Assembly (NCBI GenBank): GCA_036260415.1
Contig: DASZZX010000195.1
Location: 1-5,172 of the forward strand
From: DASZZX01 sp036260415
Lineage (GTDB): Bacteria; Actinomycetota; Nitriliruptoria; Nitriliruptorales; JAHWKO01
Length of the DNA: 5,172 nt
Direction: 5' to 3'
In this document: one piece after another, positions 1 to 5,172 of the stretch
Layout of the letters: the number at the start of each line of letters is the position of its first letter
How positions within the stretch are numbered: position 1 is the first letter of the stretch
Made by a program: the position numbers and the translations under genes
The notes under the pieces: generated by a model
Told to the model about the DNA's origin: nothing
Databases searched by the model: none
The model's input: the letters and a program-made list of their open reading frames with translations, nothing else

Positions 1-1739
1 AACCACGCCACCTCGTCGACCGCGACGTCGCGGCCCGCCTCCGCCAGCTGCAGGACACGTACGCCGTCCGTGTACCACGCGAAGTACACGCGGCCGTCCG
101 GCCCGACGATGGGGTTGTGGGCGCTGAACACGTCGCCCTCCCCCGGCTCGGGGTCCTCGACGTGCGGGGCGGCGAAGGTGGCCACCTGCCGCCACTTGGC
201 GGGATCGGGGTCGGTCACGTCCACCACCCGCATGAACCCCCACGGGTTGGTGCGCGGATCCAGCCGGAGCGTGGCGCTGACCCGCTCGCCGGCGACGACC
301 CGCTCGACGATCGGTGCACCCTCGCTGAACTTGATCGAGCCGGCGGGGATGTCCGCCTGCACGGCCGTGGCGTTGGGCAGCTCCTCGCCGGGCTCCACGC
401 TGATCAGCCCGACGGCGCCCGCCTGCTGGGCGCTCTGGGCCATCTGCACGAACGTCGAGGCGGGGCAGACGTCCCCCGGGTGGCTGCCGCCGCCTTGCCC
501 GTCGTCGACGATGGCGATCTTTCCGGCTGCCTCGACCATGCTGTAGTTCAACGGTGAGCAGCCCGTCCCCGCGTAGACCAGATCGGCGGTGACCGCCGGC
601 TCGGGTTCGGCTGTCCCGGCCCACTGGGCGTACTCCCGGTCGCCGGCGAGGTCGGTCGGCTGGTTCACGGTCAGGATCGAGTCCGCGGCGGCACCGCCGA
701 CGAAATCCTCGTCACCAACGATCACCAGCTGCCGCCTACCGAGGCGGAAGGGCACCGCGGCGTGGGTGTTGCCCTCGTTGTCGGTGCCGCCCGGCTGGAC
801 ATGGCCGATCAGGGTGGGGTTCGCGACGTCGGAGATGTCCAGGAGGATCAGCCCGGCGTCCCAGAAGGACAGGTACGCGGTCCGGCCGTCGTCGGAGACC
901 CAGACGTCGTGGAGGTAGCAGGAGCCGATGTGCTCGCCGCGGCGGACGCACAGGTCGGCGACGGCGCCGCCACCCTGGCCCTCCGCGTCGGCCAGCTCCC
1001 ATGAGGAGACCAGCTGTGGGGCGTTGGGATCGGAGACGTCCACGAACTGGACCTCTCCGCGGAGGTCGCCCTCGACGAGCTGCTGCTGCACGAGGGGCGC
1101 CTCGTTGAAGACGGCGGCCACGAACGCCCCGCCAAGGTCCGGCCGCGCGAACGGGAACAGGTTGTGGGTGCCGATCCCACCGTTGTTGTAGGCGCTGAGC
1201 ATCCGGGGCGCGGTCGGCTCGCTGACGTCGTAGAGCTGGAAGCCCGTCTGGGGCCGGGGCACGTCATCGACCGCGTCGACCTGGGCGAGCAGCCCCTCCA
1301 CGCCGCACGGCTCCAGGCTGTGGACGAGCAGGTGGCCGGTGAACGCGCCGGTGTCGACGGCCAGCACCTTGACGTCGTTGTTCTGGGCGCCGGGCACGGT
1401 GCCGAGCGTGGCGACCAGGCGCGGTTGCTGCGGGTCCGTCGCGTCGACGACCTTGACACCCGACCGCTGCGGTCGCGTCGGGTCGTCGTCCTGCGAGGGA
1501 CAGGCCTCGCTGCTCCCCCACGTGCCGGATGCCGCGAACAGACGGTCGTCGGCGCTGGTCCACGCCCACACGTCGGTGTTGAAGCCGGCGTTCAGCAGCG
1601 GGTGGAAGCCGACCTCCACCAGCCCGCCCCCGGCGCGGTCCTCGGTGTGGTTCGCCACCGCCGCTGGCGGGAGTGCGACGAGCAGCGCGGTCGCCAGCAC
1701 CAGCGTGGCGAACGCGACGAGCCGGACGGGACGCGTCAC
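1..1739 (-). CDS. Secreted LVIVD-repeat beta-propeller protein with inserted PA domain (partial; C-terminus beyond left edge)
   Basis: Reading from the GTG at 1739, 579 codons are open without a stop and run off the window, so the protein is longer. Residues 1-29 form a Sec signal peptide (basic MTRPVR start, hydrophobic core, AVA-NH cleavage site after residue 29), so the product is exported. The mature part repeats a unit of [N/T/L/A]-[H/N/T]-[N/D/A]-x start followed by an LVIVD-type strand plus 'D-x-x-x-P': strands near residues 94-103 (VKVVDATDP), 166-175 (FQLYDVSEP), 229-238 (VQFVDVSDP), 297-308 (LILLDISDVANP) and 501-511 (FMRVVDVTDP). Residues about 385-493 resemble a PA domain (a KIAIVDDG strand, an AQQAGAVGLI helix-strand, and an IPAG...GAPIVERVVAGERV end). 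Six cysteines (80, 145, 264, 274, 394, 425) suggest disulfides. No catalytic motif is visible; LVIVD proteins are usually of unknown function, so a binding or surface role is inference. The start is fixed by the signal peptide and a strong Shine-Dalgarno. It lies downstream of dinB on the same strand with no evident functional link. Confidence 0.9.
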   Translation of the reverse strand, partial: MTRPVRLVAFATLVLATALLVALPPAAVANHTEDRAGGGLVEVGFHPLLNAGFNTDVWAWTSADDRLFAASGTWGSSEACPSQDDDPTRPQRSGVKVVDATDPQQPRLVATLGTVPGAQNNDVKVLAVDTGAFTGHLLVHSLEPCGVEGLLAQVDAVDDVPRPQTGFQLYDVSEPTAPRMLSAYNNGGIGTHNLFPFARPDLGGAFVAAVFNEAPLVQQQLVEGDLRGEVQFVDVSDPNAPQLVSSWELADAEGQGGGAVADLCVRRGEHIGSCYLHDVWVSDDGRTAYLSFWDAGLILLDISDVANPTLIGHVQPGGTDNEGNTHAAVPFRLGRRQLVIVGDEDFVGGAAADSILTVNQPTDLAGDREYAQWAGTAEPEPAVTADLVYAGTGCSPLNYSMVEAAGKIAIVDDGQGGGSHPGDVCPASTFVQMAQSAQQAGAVGLISVEPGEELPNATAVQADIPAGSIKFSEGAPIVERVVAGERVSATLRLDPRTNPWGFMRVVDVTDPDPAKWRQVATFAAPHVEDPEPGEGDVFSAHNPIVGPDGRVYFAWYTDGVRVLQLAEAGRDVAVDEVAW

Positions 1740-1745
1740 CGTGGA

Positions 1746-1750
1746 CCTCC
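1746..1750 (-). promoter_or_regulatory. Shine-Dalgarno for the LVIVD/PA protein
   Basis: On the minus strand GGAGG lies 6 nt before the GTG at 1739, a near-ideal ribosome binding site. It decides this start, which also places the signal peptide correctly. With a full leader, this gene is probably translated independently of dinB. Confidence 0.8.
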
Positions 1751-1834
1751 GGGTCGCTGCAACGGGTCGCCTGTCGTGGCGAGCGGGCGCTCAGTCGAGC
1801 ACGTCGGCGTGCGCGCGTCCATCTACCGGTGGAC

Positions 1835-1853
1835 CGACCGCGGCGGCCGGTCG
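1835..1853 (-). terminator. Possible dinB 3' hairpin (weak)
   Basis: CGACCG (1835-1840) pairs with CGGTCG (1848-1853) around a 7-nt loop. An alternative 7-bp stem, ACCGCGG (1837-1843) with CCGCGGT (1856-1862), overlaps it. The hairpin lies about 65-80 nt past the dinB stop in the 176-bp gap before the LVIVD gene. There is no T-tract, and GC-rich DNA makes such stems often by chance, so the terminator role is only a suggestion. Apart from this and the downstream Shine-Dalgarno, I see nothing convincing in 1740-1915. Confidence 0.2.
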
Positions 1854-1915
1854 ACCCGCGGTGGGGCGACCTGGCCGGAGGCCCCAGCGAGCGGCGCCCC
1901 GCGGTGGCCCAGCGG

Positions 1916-3148
1916 TCACACCGCGCCGAGGTCGTCGCGGCTCGGGGCGTCGTTGCCGGCCAGCGCGTCACGGTCGAGCAGCGCCCCGTAGGTCACCACC
2001 TCCCCGCCGAAACGCTCGCGCAGGGCGTCGGCGGTGCGTTCGGCGTCCTCCCAGCGCGGGTCGGCGTCCAGGGCCAGCTGCCGCGCGGCCGCTCCGCCGG
2101 CCAGGTTGGACACGGCGACACCCAGCAGTCGGATGCGTGCCCGTTCCAGCCGCAGCGACGCGTACAGCTGCTGGGTCAGCGTGGAGAGGTCGTGGCTGCG
2201 GTCGGTCGGCAGGTCCAGGGTGGTGGAGCGGGTGATGGTCTCGAACGACGCGAACCGCACCTTCAGGGTGACGGTCCGCCCGGCGAGGTCGGCGGCGCGC
2301 AGGCGGCGGCCCACCTTCTGGCACAGGCGCAGCAGCTCGCGACCGATCTCGCGGGGGTCGTCGAGGTCGCGGTCGAAGGTCTCCTCGGCCGACACGCTCT
2401 TGGCCGGCTCGTGTGGTGTGACGGGGCGGTCGTCGACGCCGCGCGCGAGGCGGTGCAGCCGCTGCCCGAGCGCCCCTCCGAGGATCCGCTCCAGCGTCAG
2501 CGCGTCCGTGTCGGCGACCTGACCGACGGTGCGGAACCCGTAACGCTCGAGCCGCTCGACCGTGCTGGGCCCCGCGCCCCACAGGTCCGACAGCGGCAGC
2601 GGGCGCAGGAACGAGCCGACCTGGTCCCGCCGCAGGTGCAGCAGGCCGTCCGGCTTCGCCTTGGCCGAGCAGAGCTTGGCCAGGAACTTGTTGGGCGCGA
2701 CCCCGACCGAGCAGGGCAGGTCCAGCTGGGCACGCACGTCGCCGCGGATGCGCGCCCCGATCACGGCCGGCGCCCCGAACAGCCGTCCGGCGCCACCGAC
2801 GTCGAGGAACGCCTCGTCCAGCGACAGGGGCTCGATCAGGGGCGTGTAGGCGGTGAGGATGGTCCGGACCTGGCGGGAGACGGCGGTGTAGCGGGCGAAG
2901 TCGGGGCGTACCACGACCAGCTCGGGGCAGAGCCGTCGGGCACGCACCACCGGCATCGCCGAGCGCACCCCGTACGGGCGCGCCTCGTACGACGCGGCGG
3001 CGACCACACCGCGGTTGCCGGTCCCCCCCACCGCCACCGGCCGTCCGCGCAGGGACGGGTCGTCACGCTGCTCGACGGCGGCGTAGAAGGCGTCCATGTC
3101 GACGTGCAGGAAGGGCTCGGGGGGACGCTCGTCACCCACGTCGCCCAC
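1916..3148 (-). CDS. dinB: DNA polymerase IV (Y-family translesion polymerase)
   Basis: A 410-residue product from the preferred GTG at 3148, the usual size for DinB. It is an error-prone, distributive polymerase that copies past damaged bases. Visible in order: palm motif HVDMDAFYAAVE (residues 15-26; metal-binding Asp17, aromatic steric-gate position Tyr22), fingers motif SYEARPYGVRSAMP (53-66), catalytic SLDEAFLD (109-116; Asp111, Glu112), the SVGVAPNKFLAKLCSAKAKPDG thumb-side block (from 147) containing the conserved Asn-Lys and Lys residues, the LWGAGPSTVERLERYGFRTVGQ helix-hairpin-helix, then the little-finger domain with KSVSAEETF. All catalytic residues are present. A QLALD segment at about 357-361 sits where a beta-clamp motif (QLxLF) is expected but lacks the final Phe. 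An upstream in-frame GTG at 3208 would add 20 residues, but it has no Shine-Dalgarno and lies inside the LexA operator; GTG 3139 is also possible. Divergent from the PBP gene and likely SOS-induced. Confidence 0.95.
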   Translation of the reverse strand: MGDVGDERPPEPFLHVDMDAFYAAVEQRDDPSLRGRPVAVGGTGNRGVVAAASYEARPYGVRSAMPVVRARRLCPELVVVRPDFARYTAVSRQVRTILTAYTPLIEPLSLDEAFLDVGGAGRLFGAPAVIGARIRGDVRAQLDLPCSVGVAPNKFLAKLCSAKAKPDGLLHLRRDQVGSFLRPLPLSDLWGAGPSTVERLERYGFRTVGQVADTDALTLERILGGALGQRLHRLARGVDDRPVTPHEPAKSVSAEETFDRDLDDPREIGRELLRLCQKVGRRLRAADLAGRTVTLKVRFASFETITRSTTLDLPTDRSHDLSTLTQQLYASLRLERARIRLLGVAVSNLAGGAAARQLALDADPRWEDAERTADALRERFGGEVVTYGALLDRDALAGNDAPSRDDLGAV

Positions 3149-3155
3149 CCCCTGG

Positions 3156-3159
3156 CCTC
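3156..3159 (-). promoter_or_regulatory. Shine-Dalgarno supporting the dinB start at 3148
   Basis: GAGG on the minus strand stands 7 nt before the GTG at 3148. The upstream GTG at 3208 is preceded by GTCCGAAC with no purine-rich site. The GTG at 3139 could use the G-run next to 3148. The choice of 3148 gives 16 residues before the first catalytic Asp, close to the family norm. Confidence 0.5.
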
Positions 3160-3200
3160 GACGCCACGAGCCGATCCGCGGGAACCGGACCACCGGCCCT

Positions 3201-3212
3201 GAACACACGTTC
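3201..3212. promoter_or_regulatory. LexA operator (SOS box) between dinB and the PBP gene
   Basis: GAAC-ACAC-GTTC is an inverted repeat with exact GAAC/GTTC half-sites and a 4-bp spacer. With flanks it reads TGAACACACGTTCG, which matches the Gram-positive consensus CGAACRNRYGTTYG at 13 of 14 positions; the mycobacterial form TCGAACNNNNGTTCGA is matched at 9 of 12 specified positions. It lies 52 nt upstream of the preferred dinB start, just past a minus-strand -10 (3223-3228), a position where bound LexA would block transcription. Its centre is also about 32 bp upstream of the predicted plus-strand start at 3239. The next gene being dinB, a classic SOS gene, supports the call. LexA itself is not in the window. 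Confidence 0.8.
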
Positions 3213-3222
3213 GGACGGGGCT

Positions 3223-3228
3223 AGCCTA
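3223..3228 (-). promoter_or_regulatory. Candidate -10 element for dinB
   Basis: TAGGCT on the minus strand fits the actinobacterial TANNNT -10 consensus. Transcription would begin near 3216, placing the LexA site at about +5 to +16 and giving a leader of about 68 nt to the GTG at 3148. No good -35 is visible about 17 bp upstream. It overlaps the plus-strand -10 candidates, in part through the 8-bp palindrome GGCTAGCC (3219-3226). Confidence 0.4.
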
Positions 3229-3232
3229 CCGT
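3227..3232 (+). promoter_or_regulatory. Candidate -10 element for the small ORF/PBP transcript (leaderless)
   Basis: TACCGT fits TANNNT and ends 6 nt before the ATG at 3239, the spacing that makes the A of the ATG the first transcribed base. Leaderless mRNAs are common in actinobacteria. No recognisable -35 hexamer is seen; the -35 position (about 3204-3209) is occupied by the LexA operator. TAGCCT at 3222-3227 is an alternative -10 that would give a leader of about 5 nt. Confidence 0.4.
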
Positions 3233-3238
3233 CCTGGT

Positions 3239-3331
3239 ATGGCCGACCGCCTGCACACCAGCCCCGACCGCGTCACCGCGCGTGACGCGGGGCCGGCCTC
3301 GCTCGCCGCTCCCCGGCAGGGCGAACGCTGA
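3239..3331 (+). CDS. Putative 30-residue leader ORF overlapping the PBP start
   Basis: ATG to TGA, 30 codons; the product begins MADRLHTSPDRVTARD and ends APRQGER. I do not recognise it. Roughly 26 of 29 codons after the ATG end in G or C, more than at the second position, which is consistent with coding. No Shine-Dalgarno precedes it, but the -10 at 3227-3232 would start the mRNA at its ATG. Its TGA (3329-3331) overlaps CTG (3328-3330) in the PBP frame, the same geometry as ATGA/GTGA coupled gene pairs. It may therefore act as a short translated leader delivering ribosomes to the PBP start. It has no hydrophobic segment or known motif, and an ORF of this size could occur by chance. Confidence 0.35.
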   Translation: MADRLHTSPDRVTARDAGPASLAAPRQGER

Positions 3332-3348
3332 CCGCGCGCCGGACTGCG

Positions 3349-5013
3349 GTGGCGTTGCTGGTCGTGGGTCTGTTGGCCGCCGCCGTCGGCGGTTACGCGT
3401 GGTGGCAGCGCTCGCAGGCGCGCGCGCGTGAACGTGCCCGCGCGGCCGCCGCCGAGGCGGCCGGGGCGTACCTGGCCGCGTGGGAGGCGCGTGACGTCGA
3501 CCGCATGCGGTCGCTGAGCGTGGATCCGCCCGACGGCTTCGACGACCTGCACCGCGCCACCGTCGAGGCGCTGGGGGTGCAGGCTGTGGAGGTGGACGCC
3601 GGGACGGCGACACTGGTCGATCCCGGGTCGATCGCGGCCGGCGCGACCGTGCCGTACTCGGCCACGCTGCACCTGGCGGGTCTGGGACAGTGGTCGTACG
3701 ACGCCACCGTGCCGCTGGTCCCGGTGGGCGAGGGCGAGGACCGACGCTGGCGGGTGGACTGGTCTCCGGCGGTGCTCCACCCCGCACTGGACGACGGCGA
3801 GCGCCTGGACCGGGTGCGCGAGTGGCCGTCGCGCGCCCCGATCCTCGGCCACGACGGCCGAGCGCTCGACCCGGCAGGGATCGGCCTCGAACTCGTGGTC
3901 GGCCGCACCGGTGAGGTCACCGCGGAGCTGCTCCAGCGGCTGGGCGAGCCGTACCGGCCCGGCGACATGGTCGGGCTGGGTGGCCTGCAGCTGGCGTTCG
4001 AGCGTCGGCTCGCCGGCTCACCGTCGGGCGACGTCCGGGTCGTGGACGCGCAGGGGCAGGTGGTGGAGGTGCTGCACCGCTTCCCCGGCGAGCAGCCCGC
4101 TCCGCTGCGCACGACCCTCGACCCCGACGCCCAGCGCGCGGCGGCCGGGGCGCTGGCGACCGCCTCGTCACCGTCGGCGATGGTCGTGGTGGACGCGTCC
4201 ACCAGTGAGATCCGCGCGGTCGTGAACCGGCCCGACAGCGGCTTCAACCGCGCGTTCTCCGGCCGCTACCCGCCGGGCTCGGCGTTCAAGGTCGTGACCA
4301 CGACGGCCGTCCTGCGCGCCGGGGTCACACCGGAGACCGTCGTCAGCTGCCCGGAGCGGGCGGTCGTGCACGGACGCCCGTTCCGCAACTTCGAAGGTGA
4401 GGCGTTCGGCGACATCCCCTTCCGCGAGGCGTTCTACCGCTCGTGCAACACCGCCTTCGTGCAGCTGGCGGCGGACCTGGAGGACGGTGCGCTGGACGCG
4501 GCCGCGGCCGACTACGGGTTCGACAGCGGCTGGTCGCTGCCCGTGGGCGAACCCGTCGCGCGCTTCCCCGAGCCCCGCGACCTCGCCGAGCGCGCGGCCG
4601 CGGCGATCGGGCAGGCACGCGTCGAGGCGAGCCCGGTGCACCTGGCCTCGGTCGCGGCCGCGGTGGGGCAGGGAAGATGGCGATCGCCCACGCTCCTGGC
4701 CGATGCGGACCCCACGGTCGCGCCGGACGGCCTGGACCTCGTGGCCGACACCATCGCCGCGCTGATGCGTGAGGTGCCGCGCCGTGGCACGGCGGAGGGC
4801 GCCGGGCTGCCGGAGGGGGTGGCGGGCAAGACCGGCACCGCGGAGTACGGCACGGGGGCCCCACTGCCCACCCACGCGCTGTTCATCGGTTTTCGTTCCG
4901 ACGGGGCCGGCCCGCAACGTGATGTCGCGTTCGCGGTGGTGGTCGAGGGCGGGTCGTCCGGCGGGGCGGTGGCCGCCCCGGTGGCGGCGAGGTTCCTCGC
5001 CGCCCTGCCGTAG
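3349..5013 (+). CDS. Class B penicillin-binding protein (D,D-transpeptidase) with MecA_N/NTF2-like domain
   Basis: 554 residues from the first canonical in-frame start (GTG 3349). It cross-links peptidoglycan stem peptides outside the membrane and is a beta-lactam target. Residues 2-19 are a membrane anchor, followed by a basic segment. Residues about 30-142 look like the NTF2-like MecA_N domain (AYLAAWEARDVDRM start, WRVDWSPAVLHP end). A linker/dimerisation region has the typical GLGGLQLAFERRLAG block (209-223) and TTLDPDAQRAA (255-265). The transpeptidase domain carries SAFK (Ser311 nucleophile, Lys314), SCN (365-367) and KTGT (494-497), all intact. No glycosyltransferase domain is present, so class B. 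The architecture resembles mycobacterial PBP-lipo/PbpA-type proteins, but which one is not decidable. The GTG start has a poor Shine-Dalgarno and begins directly in the hydrophobic core; CTG at 3328 would add LTARRTA (initiating as Met) and lies 6 nt after GCAGGG. Divergent from dinB, with a LexA site in its promoter region. Confidence 0.93.
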   Translation: MALLVVGLLAAAVGGYAWWQRSQARARERARAAAAEAAGAYLAAWEARDVDRMRSLSVDPPDGFDDLHRATVEALGVQAVEVDAGTATLVDPGSIAAGATVPYSATLHLAGLGQWSYDATVPLVPVGEGEDRRWRVDWSPAVLHPALDDGERLDRVREWPSRAPILGHDGRALDPAGIGLELVVGRTGEVTAELLQRLGEPYRPGDMVGLGGLQLAFERRLAGSPSGDVRVVDAQGQVVEVLHRFPGEQPAPLRTTLDPDAQRAAAGALATASSPSAMVVVDASTSEIRAVVNRPDSGFNRAFSGRYPPGSAFKVVTTTAVLRAGVTPETVVSCPERAVVHGRPFRNFEGEAFGDIPFREAFYRSCNTAFVQLAADLEDGALDAAAADYGFDSGWSLPVGEPVARFPEPRDLAERAAAAIGQARVEASPVHLASVAAAVGQGRWRSPTLLADADPTVAPDGLDLVADTIAALMREVPRRGTAEGAGLPEGVAGKTGTAEYGTGAPLPTHALFIGFRSDGAGPQRDVAFAVVVEGGSSGGAVAAPVAARFLAALP

Positions 5014-5172
5014 AGCAGCGCCCACCGCAGCCGTCGCGTCGCGCCCGCCGCAGGTGCCTCGCCGCCGCGCGTGCCCCGATCGTCCACCGCGGACCGGACG
5101 GTGCGCGTCGGCAGTGGGTCCCCACGGTCGGTCGTGGTCGGGTCGCGCAGGCTGCGTCCGACCAACGGGCGG
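5014..5172. other. Non-coding tail after the PBP gene
   Basis: 159 bp follow the PBP stop. I find no gene with a recognisable motif or start on either strand and no clear terminator. Short stems (GTGG/CCAC at 5114-5125 and CCACG/CGTGG at 5122-5137) lack a T-tract and exclude each other. Confidence 0.4.

Noticed and set aside
1821..1831. Minus-strand GGTAGATGG as a -10 for the LVIVD gene
   Set aside because: TAGATG lacks the final T of TANNNT and no -35 is visible; not enough support for a promoter.
1164..1991. Plus-strand open frames opposite the LVIVD gene and the gap
   Set aside because: They overlap a gene with a clear signal peptide, repeats and ribosome site, and translate to compositionally biased sequence without motifs.
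1673..3202. A 509-codon plus-strand open frame opposite dinB, longer than dinB itself
   Set aside because: It is the antisense shadow of a confirmed dinB gene in GC-rich DNA, where G/C third positions remove stop codons from other frames. Its translation is low-complexity Arg/Gly/Val/Gln-rich with no family motif.
5114..5137. Small stems after the PBP (GTGG/CCAC and CCACG/CGTGG) as a terminator
   Set aside because: 4-5 bp stems, mutually exclusive, about 100 nt after the stop and without a T-tract; expected by chance at this GC content.
4168..5165. Minus-strand open frames opposite the 3' half of the PBP, including one starting at 5165
   Set aside because: They run deep across the PBP transpeptidase domain, whose catalytic motifs are intact. 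No ribosome site or recognisable domain was found. The part beyond 5014 has coding-like third positions but has no stop before entering the PBP.
1..5172. CRISPR array, tRNA/rRNA, insertion sequence or phage attachment site
   Set aside because: No regularly spaced direct repeats, no terminal inverted repeats with a transposase, no integrase, and no tRNA-like cloverleaf were seen.

Overview
The window is very GC-rich DNA with GTG starts, strongly G/C third codon positions and no mobile elements, tRNA, rRNA or CRISPR. This, together with the gene families seen, fits an actinobacterial (or actinobacteria-like) chromosome. The sequence alone does not support a finer taxonomic assignment. It looks like an ordinary chromosomal segment with a compact, information-rich divergent promoter region.

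Layout. Positions 1-1739 (minus strand, running off the left edge) encode a secreted protein with a signal peptide, at least six beta-propeller-like LVIVD repeats, and a protease-associated (PA) domain that appears inserted inside the fifth repeat. A 176-bp gap with a strong Shine-Dalgarno and a possible hairpin separates it from dinB (minus strand, stop at 1916, preferred start 3148), a Y-family DNA polymerase IV with both catalytic acidic motifs intact. Positions about 3149-3348 are the divergent control region. To the right lies a class B penicillin-binding protein (plus strand, 3349-5013; possible CTG start at 3328) with a MecA_N/NTF2-like domain and intact SxxK, SxN and KTG motifs. The last 159 bp hold no gene I can support.

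The most interesting part is the dinB/PBP intergenic region. It contains a near-consensus Gram-positive/actinobacterial LexA operator (GAAC-ACAC-GTTC, 3201-3212). The operator sits just downstream of a minus-strand -10 (TAGGCT) facing dinB, and in the -35 region of a plus-strand -10 (TACCGT) facing the PBP. One LexA site could therefore control both a translesion polymerase and a cell-wall transpeptidase.

The plus-strand -10 is placed to start a leaderless mRNA exactly at the ATG of a 30-codon ORF (3239-3331). The stop of this ORF overlaps a CTG codon in the PBP frame (CTGA), an arrangement like the usual ATGA/GTGA coupled starts. That CTG would give the PBP a more typical, positively charged N-terminus than the first in-frame GTG. 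These regulatory statements are inference from spacing and motifs. The three main gene identities are much firmer.
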